This document shows, in pieces, positions 33,912 through 37,587 of a stretch of 37,587 nucleotides of DNA. Within the stretch, counting starts at the first letter, position 1, and each line of letters opens with the position of its first letter. The notes beneath the pieces were generated by a model. The model had not been told where the DNA came from. It did not search any database and was given only the letters and a program-made list of their open reading frames with translations. This DNA is from Lachnospiraceae bacterium (GTDB lineage Bacteria > Bacillota > Clostridia > Lachnospirales > Lachnospiraceae). Position numbers and translations under genes: made by a program. The stretch is from positions 1 through 37,587 of the forward strand of contig JAAVAE010000053.1 in NCBI GenBank assembly GCA_014804245.1, in the 5' to 3' direction.

Positions 33912-35231
33912 ATGAAAACATATATGCAGATTACAAACATTCACGGAAGAGAAATTCTGGACTCAAGGGGAAATCCTACCGTTGAGGCGGAGATTACACT
34001 GACAGACACTATGACAGGAAAGCGGTATGCTGGGAAGGCATCCGTGCCGTCCGGGGCAAGTACAGGACGCTTTGAGGCAGTGGAGCTGCGGGATGCGGAA
34101 ACAAGATATTTCGGTCTTGGCGTAAAAAAAGCAGTCAGCAATATTAACACGAAGATCAAAGAAGCGATTGCCGGAAGAAACGGGTTAAATCAGATTGAGA
34201 TAGACCGTATTCTGATAGAGACAGACGGAACGGATAACAAAGGAAATTTGGGAGCCAATGCTACCCTGGCGGTATCCATGGCTGTTGCCAGGGCGGGCGC
34301 CAAGGCGCTCAATATTCCTCTTTATCAATATTTGGGCGGAGCATATACACGGTTGATGCCGGTTCCCATGATGAATATCCTAAACGGAGGAAGGCATGCC
34401 GCCAATACCGTTGACTTTCAGGAATTTATGATTATGCCGGTGCAGGCGGAGAGTTTTGCAGACGGACTGCGCATCTGTGCCGAAATATATCATTTTCTCA
34501 AGAAAATATTAGAGGAAAAGGGGCTGGCAACCAGTGTCGGTGACGAGGGCGGATTTGCGCCTGATCTGCCGGACGCGGAAGCGGTTCTGGATCTGATTGT
34601 GGCAGCAATCGAGAAAAGTAATTATTTTCCAGGGCAGGATATTAAAATAGCCCTTGACGTGGCATCCAGTGAATTATACAATGAGAAAACAGGCATGTAC
34701 CATTTCCCGGGAGAGAGTTCTCTTAAGGGAAGTGATGTAGTGCGTGATACGTCTGAAATGATTGCCTATTATGAAGAACTGGTTTCTAAATATCCCATTC
34801 TGTCTATAGAGGATGGACTGGCGGAAGATGACTGGGATGGATGGAAGCACCTGACAGAAAGGCTGGGCGACAAAATCCAGTTGGTCGGAGATGACCTCTT
34901 TGTGACCAACACCAAGAGATTAGACGCGGGAATCAAACTTCATGTGGCAAATGCAATTCTAGTAAAAGTCAACCAGATCGGTACGGTTTCAGAGGCCATG
35001 GAAGCAATTGAAATGGCACAGAAAAACGGATATAAGGCAGTGATATCCCATCGTTCGGGGGAAACGGAGGATACCTTTATTGCAGATCTTGCTGTGGCGG
35101 TTAATGCCGGTCAGATTAAGACAGGTGCGCCCTGCAGGAGTGATCGTGTCGCAAAATACAACCAGCTTCTGCGGATTGAAGAGGAACTTGGCAGTGTTGC
35201 GGCTTATAAGGAGCCGTTCAATAAAATTTAA
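33912..35231 (+). CDS. eno: Enolase
   Basis: A 439-residue enzyme that dehydrates 2-phosphoglycerate to phosphoenolpyruvate. The N-terminal loop [13 protein letters not shown] and the mobile SVPSGASTG loop (about 44-52) are intact. E212 in GDEGGFAP is the catalytic glutamate. The metal-binding aspartate and glutamate lie in [10 protein letters not shown] and [12 protein letters not shown], the catalytic lysine in [11 protein letters not shown], and the active-site [10 protein letters not shown] is present. AGGAGG precedes the ATG. It normally follows gpmI directly; here about 10.5 kb separates them. A lysozyme gene, rather than secG, follows 91 bp later. Confidence 0.98.
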   Translation: MKTYMQITNIHGREILDSRGNPTVEAEITLTDTMTGKRYAGKASVPSGASTGRFEAVELRDAETRYFGLGVKKAVSNINTKIKEAIAGRNGLNQIEIDRILIETDGTDNKGNLGANATLAVSMAVARAGAKALNIPLYQYLGGAYTRLMPVPMMNILNGGRHAANTVDFQEFMIMPVQAESFADGLRICAEIYHFLKKILEEKGLATSVGDEGGFAPDLPDAEAVLDLIVAAIEKSNYFPGQDIKIALDVASSELYNEKTGMYHFPGESSLKGSDVVRDTSEMIAYYEELVSKYPILSIEDGLAEDDWDGWKHLTERLGDKIQLVGDDLFVTNTKRLDAGIKLHVANAILVKVNQIGTVSEAMEAIEMAQKNGYKAVISHRSGETEDTFIADLAVAVNAGQIKTGAPCRSDRVAKYNQLLRIEEELGSVAAYKEPFNKI

Positions 35232-35278
35232 TTCTGATTTCCGATATAGCATCGGGGAAAGTTGATGGTATCAGAATT
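35230..35278. repeat. Nested inverted repeat between eno and the lysozyme gene
   Basis: AATTCTGAT (35230-35238) and ATCAGAATT (35270-35278) are perfect complements and enclose a second hairpin CCGAT/ATCGG (35241-35255). There is no T run, so this is either a weak terminator or a structured leader of the lysozyme mRNA. Confidence 0.45.
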
Positions 35279-35322
35279 ACGGATCATGTCTGGAACACAT
35301 AAGAAGAGAGGAAAAGAAACAA

Positions 35323-36738
35323 ATGATAAGAAAATGCAGAACAATGATGCTGAGAATCTGCGCGGCGCTGGTGATCATTGCCGTGCTTGGCATAATGCCT
35401 GCCAACAAGGTCATGGCAGTGACTTCAAGCGGAGCAATTGCCAAAGGAATTGATGTGTCCATGCACAACGGCGCAGTCAATTGGGGGCAGGTGGCAGGTA
35501 CAGGAATCACATTTACTTTTATTAAAGTGGGAAGTACCAAAAGCGGAATGGACCCGCAATTTGCAGCCAATATTACGGGAGCACAGGCAGCAGGATTGAA
35601 AACAGGCGTCTATCTTTACTCTTATGCAACAACACCGGAGCAGGCGGCAAACGAGGCGAATCTGGTGTTGCAGTGGATAGAACCTTACACGGTAAATTAT
35701 CCCATTGTTTTTGATATTGAAGATAAGTGCCATAAGAACCTCTCCGAACAACAGCTGATCGACATCATTAATGCTTTCTGCACAACGATAGATGCTGCGG
35801 GCTACTACCCGATGGTGTATTCCAATAAGAATATGTTCGTTCAGAAATTGAGCATTACCGGCTGGGATAAATGGGTGGCACAGTATAATGACAGCTGTGA
35901 GTATAATAACAACGTATGCTTCTGGCAGTACTCCAGTCACGGAAGCGTAAATGGAGTAGGCGGAAGAGTTGACGTCAATTATCAGTATAAGGATTATAGC
36001 AATCTGATTATACCGGAAGGCTTTATTGAGCATAACGGGAATGTGCGTTTTTACCGCAACTGGAAAATGCAGAAAGGATGGACGGCATATAATGACACAA
36101 AATACTATCTGGACGGTGCGGGAAATCTGGTAAGAGGATGGTTTACGGACGCATCAGGTACCTATTACCTGTCTCCGGCAGATGGAAGTATTGCAAGGGG
36201 ACAATGCCGTATAGACGGTGCTGATCATTATTTCACGGCGGATGGTGTCAAAATGACAGGCTGGGTAGTATTAAATGATCTGAAATACTTTTATGATCCT
36301 GCAAGCAATGGAACCATGAAGAGGGAATGGCTCAGTGATGAAAAAGGGAATTTTTATTATTTTGATAAAAATGACGGACACATGCTGACAGGTGATCAGG
36401 CAATCGATGGAAAGAGGTATCTGTTTAACGGAGAAGGCATCAGAATAACAGGAATGACAACAAGGGAAGACGGAAGCTATTATTATGATCCTGCCACCGG
36501 AGCGATGGTAACAGGCTGGTTTGCGGCAGCAGATAAGACTTATTATGCAGATGCGGCGGGACATATTGTGACGGGTATCTATGAAATTGATAAGCAGCCT
36601 TATTATTTTGATGAAACAGGGGCGCTTGTAAGAAATCAGGATCTGGAACTTAATGGGATTGCTTACCATACAACTCCGGAAGGGGTGCTGACAGAAGTAG
36701 AAGCAGCCATGGCTGGTGAAGGAGAACCCGCGGCATAA
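35323..36738 (+). CDS. Secreted GH25 lysozyme with cell-wall-binding repeats
   Basis: A 471-residue exported muramidase. A signal peptide covers residues 1-32, with cleavage expected after VMA. The GH25 domain (about 40-225) has the catalytic-site motifs GIDVSMHNG (D44) and PIVFDIED (D131, E133) and ends with WQYSSHG and VDVNYQY. The rest (about 240-455) is a series of aromatic/glycine repeats of about 20 residues (KGWTAYNDTKYYLD, RGWFTDASGTYYL, TGWVVLNDLKYFYD and others), the CW_binding-type repeats that tether enzymes to the wall. AGAGAGGAAAAG precedes the ATG. Being placed between eno and secG is unusual and may be a later insertion. Role: cell-wall turnover or attack on other bacteria. 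Confidence 0.93.
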   Translation: MIRKCRTMMLRICAALVIIAVLGIMPANKVMAVTSSGAIAKGIDVSMHNGAVNWGQVAGTGITFTFIKVGSTKSGMDPQFAANITGAQAAGLKTGVYLYSYATTPEQAANEANLVLQWIEPYTVNYPIVFDIEDKCHKNLSEQQLIDIINAFCTTIDAAGYYPMVYSNKNMFVQKLSITGWDKWVAQYNDSCEYNNNVCFWQYSSHGSVNGVGGRVDVNYQYKDYSNLIIPEGFIEHNGNVRFYRNWKMQKGWTAYNDTKYYLDGAGNLVRGWFTDASGTYYLSPADGSIARGQCRIDGADHYFTADGVKMTGWVVLNDLKYFYDPASNGTMKREWLSDEKGNFYYFDKNDGHMLTGDQAIDGKRYLFNGEGIRITGMTTREDGSYYYDPATGAMVTGWFAAADKTYYADAAGHIVTGIYEIDKQPYYFDETGALVRNQDLELNGIAYHTTPEGVLTEVEAAMAGEGEPAA

Positions 36739-36779
36739 TTATTACTGTACCGATAATGATACAAAAGAAAATAAAATAC

Positions 36780-36808
36780 TTGAAATCTGCTGATTTATGT
36801 GTTACACT
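36780..36808 (+). promoter_or_regulatory. Promoter of secG
   Basis: TTGAAA (36780-36785) and TACACT (36803-36808) are separated by 17 bp, 31 bp before the ATG. Confidence 0.6.
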
Positions 36809-36838
36809 AACTTTTGCTTGACATTAGGAGGTGTAAGG

Positions 36839-37078
36839 ATGGGAGCATTGAGAATCGTCATTCAGATTATATTTATCATATTATGTATTGCACTTACAGT
36901 GCTGGTATTGATGCAGGAAGGCAAGTCAGCAGGATTAGGAGCCATAAGCGGCGCGGCTGAAACATACTGGGGTAAGAATAAAGGGCGTTCCATGGAAGGA
37001 AAACTCGTAAAGTTTACCACGTGTCTGGCCGTTGGGTTTATGTTGCTGACAATTATTTTAAATCTTGGTGTATTTTGA
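36839..37078 (+). CDS. secG: Preprotein translocase subunit SecG
   Basis: A 79-residue protein with two membrane segments (about 5-24 and 57-77) joined by the conserved loop VLMQEGKSAGLGAISGAAETYWGKN. SecG assists SecYE in moving proteins across the membrane. The ATG at 36839 follows AGGAGG; an ATG at 36797 opens the frame earlier but lies within the promoter. It is the usual Firmicutes partner of rnr, which follows. Confidence 0.95.
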   Translation: MGALRIVIQIIFIILCIALTVLVLMQEGKSAGLGAISGAAETYWGKNKGRSMEGKLVKFTTCLAVGFMLLTIILNLGVF

Positions 37079-37083
37079 GACTT

Positions 37084-37112
37084 AAGGCATTCTTGTAAAA
37101 GGATGCCTTTTT
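37084..37112 (+). terminator. Terminator after secG
   Basis: AAGGCATTCTT and AAGGATGCCTT (37084-37094 and 37099-37109) form an 11-bp stem with one G-U pair and a GTAA loop, followed by Ts. rnr would then need its own promoter or read-through. Confidence 0.82.
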
Positions 37113-37122
37113 CTTAACATAA

Positions 37123-37147
37123 GAATGTCTCGCGAAGCGTGGCATTC
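37123..37147. repeat. Imperfect palindrome between secG and rnr
   Basis: GAATGTCTCGC and GCGTGGCATTC pair across a GAA loop with one mismatch and one G-U pair. It resembles short dispersed palindromes found in intergenic regions of related genomes, but only one copy is recognised in this window. Confidence 0.35.
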
Positions 37148-37219
37148 GTTGTTTGCGGATAAATGTATCCTGTAAGATAAAAGCCCTGGGGCAGGACGTG
37201 CACGTTTAATGGAAGGATT

Positions 37220-37587
37220 ATGGAAAACAGTAAATTGGAAATGCGGGAAGAACGTAAAAAAAGAATATGTGAGCTGGTGGAAACAGATTTTTATGTTCCA
37301 ATGAAGGAAAAAGAACTGGCTGATTTTATGCAGGTAAAGTCGGAAGAGCGCGGGGAACTGAAAGACATACTGGCTGAATTGGTGAAGGAAGGAAAACTTC
37401 AGACTACCAAACGAGGAAAGTATATTAAGGGAGACGGCATGCCGGCGAACCTTTCCGGGACTTTTATCAGCAATGCCAGAGGATTTGGCTTCGTGGAAAT
37501 AGAAGGACAGGAGCAGGATCTTTTTATACCGGAAAGCGAAGTGAACGGCGCATTCCATAAGGACAAGGTTTTAGTGGAACTTTTGCC
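37220..37587 (+). CDS. rnr: Ribonuclease R, N-terminal part (cut by window end)
   Basis: A 122-codon start of a gene running off the right edge. Residues 1-65 form a winged-helix domain (KKRICELVETDFYVPMKEKELADFM through KLQTTKRGKYI). From about 75 begins the first cold-shock OB domain (GTFISNARGFGFVEIEG, then DLFIPESEV). This is the ordinary RNase R order, a 3'-to-5' exonuclease for structured RNA. The ATG follows GGAAGGA. Adjacency to secG agrees with the Firmicutes secG-rnr-smpB order. The catalytic RNB domain is outside the window. Confidence 0.92.
   Translation, partial: MENSKLEMREERKKRICELVETDFYVPMKEKELADFMQVKSEERGELKDILAELVKEGKLQTTKRGKYIKGDGMPANLSGTFISNARGFGFVEIEGQEQDLFIPESEVNGAFHKDKVLVELL

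Noticed and set aside
1..37587. CRISPR array, tRNA or rRNA genes
   Set aside because: No regular repeat-spacer arrays, and no cloverleaf or rRNA-like segment recognised by eye; very short or divergent tRNA-like genes cannot be excluded without a scan.

Overview
The window reads as a chromosomal segment of a low-to-moderate GC Gram-positive anaerobe, most likely a Lachnospiraceae-type Clostridia. This rests on strong AGGAGG-type ribosome binding sites, a clostridial-style nifS-nifU-mnmA cluster, a SpoVB-like flippase, a GH25 lysozyme with cell-wall-binding repeats, and the Firmicutes set gap, pgk, tpi, gpmI, eno, secG and rnr. The genus cannot be fixed from sequence reading alone.

Layout. (1) Positions 1 to about 2,300 are the right-hand end of a Tn916-family integrative element: a probable fragment of an upstream small gene, then an excisionase and a tyrosine integrase. 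The element stops just upstream of a low-molecular-weight phosphatase gene. (2) 2,380-9,220 is housekeeping DNA: the phosphatase; two minus-strand genes (an extended SDR oxidoreductase and a SpoVB/MATE-like flippase); the nifS-nifU-mnmA operon for sulfur mobilisation and tRNA 2-thiolation, with a good promoter and an operator-like palindrome; and a minus-strand PHP phosphatase. (3) 9,250-12,500 is gap-pgk-tpi. (4) 12,550-21,640 is a block of a GT2 polyprenyl-phosphate glycosyltransferase, a DEAD-box helicase with a repetitive basic tail, a membrane-anchored TPR protein, a cation-diffusion-facilitator exporter and a 1,207-residue membrane protein that looks like two GT-C-type proteins joined. 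(5) gpmI follows with its own promoter and terminator. (6) 23,350-27,000 is a GntR(YtrA)-ABC-permease operon with a likely autoregulatory operator. (7) 27,020-33,750 holds four multi-pass glycosyltransferase-like genes, three on the plus strand and a PMT-like one converging on them. (8) eno, a secreted GH25 lysozyme, secG and the start of rnr close the window.

How the genes fit together. The glycolytic genes keep the familiar Firmicutes order gap-pgk-tpi-gpmI-eno-secG-rnr, but three blocks separate them: about 9 kb between tpi and gpmI, about 10.5 kb between gpmI and eno, and the lysozyme gene between eno and secG. Much of the intervening DNA concerns the cell envelope: one enzyme that would charge a polyprenyl phosphate with sugar, and five membrane proteins of the kind that use such lipid-linked sugars. 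The inference I consider most worth testing is that these form a surface glycan or protein glycosylation system embedded in the glycolytic locus. No CRISPR array, rRNA or tRNA gene was recognised.
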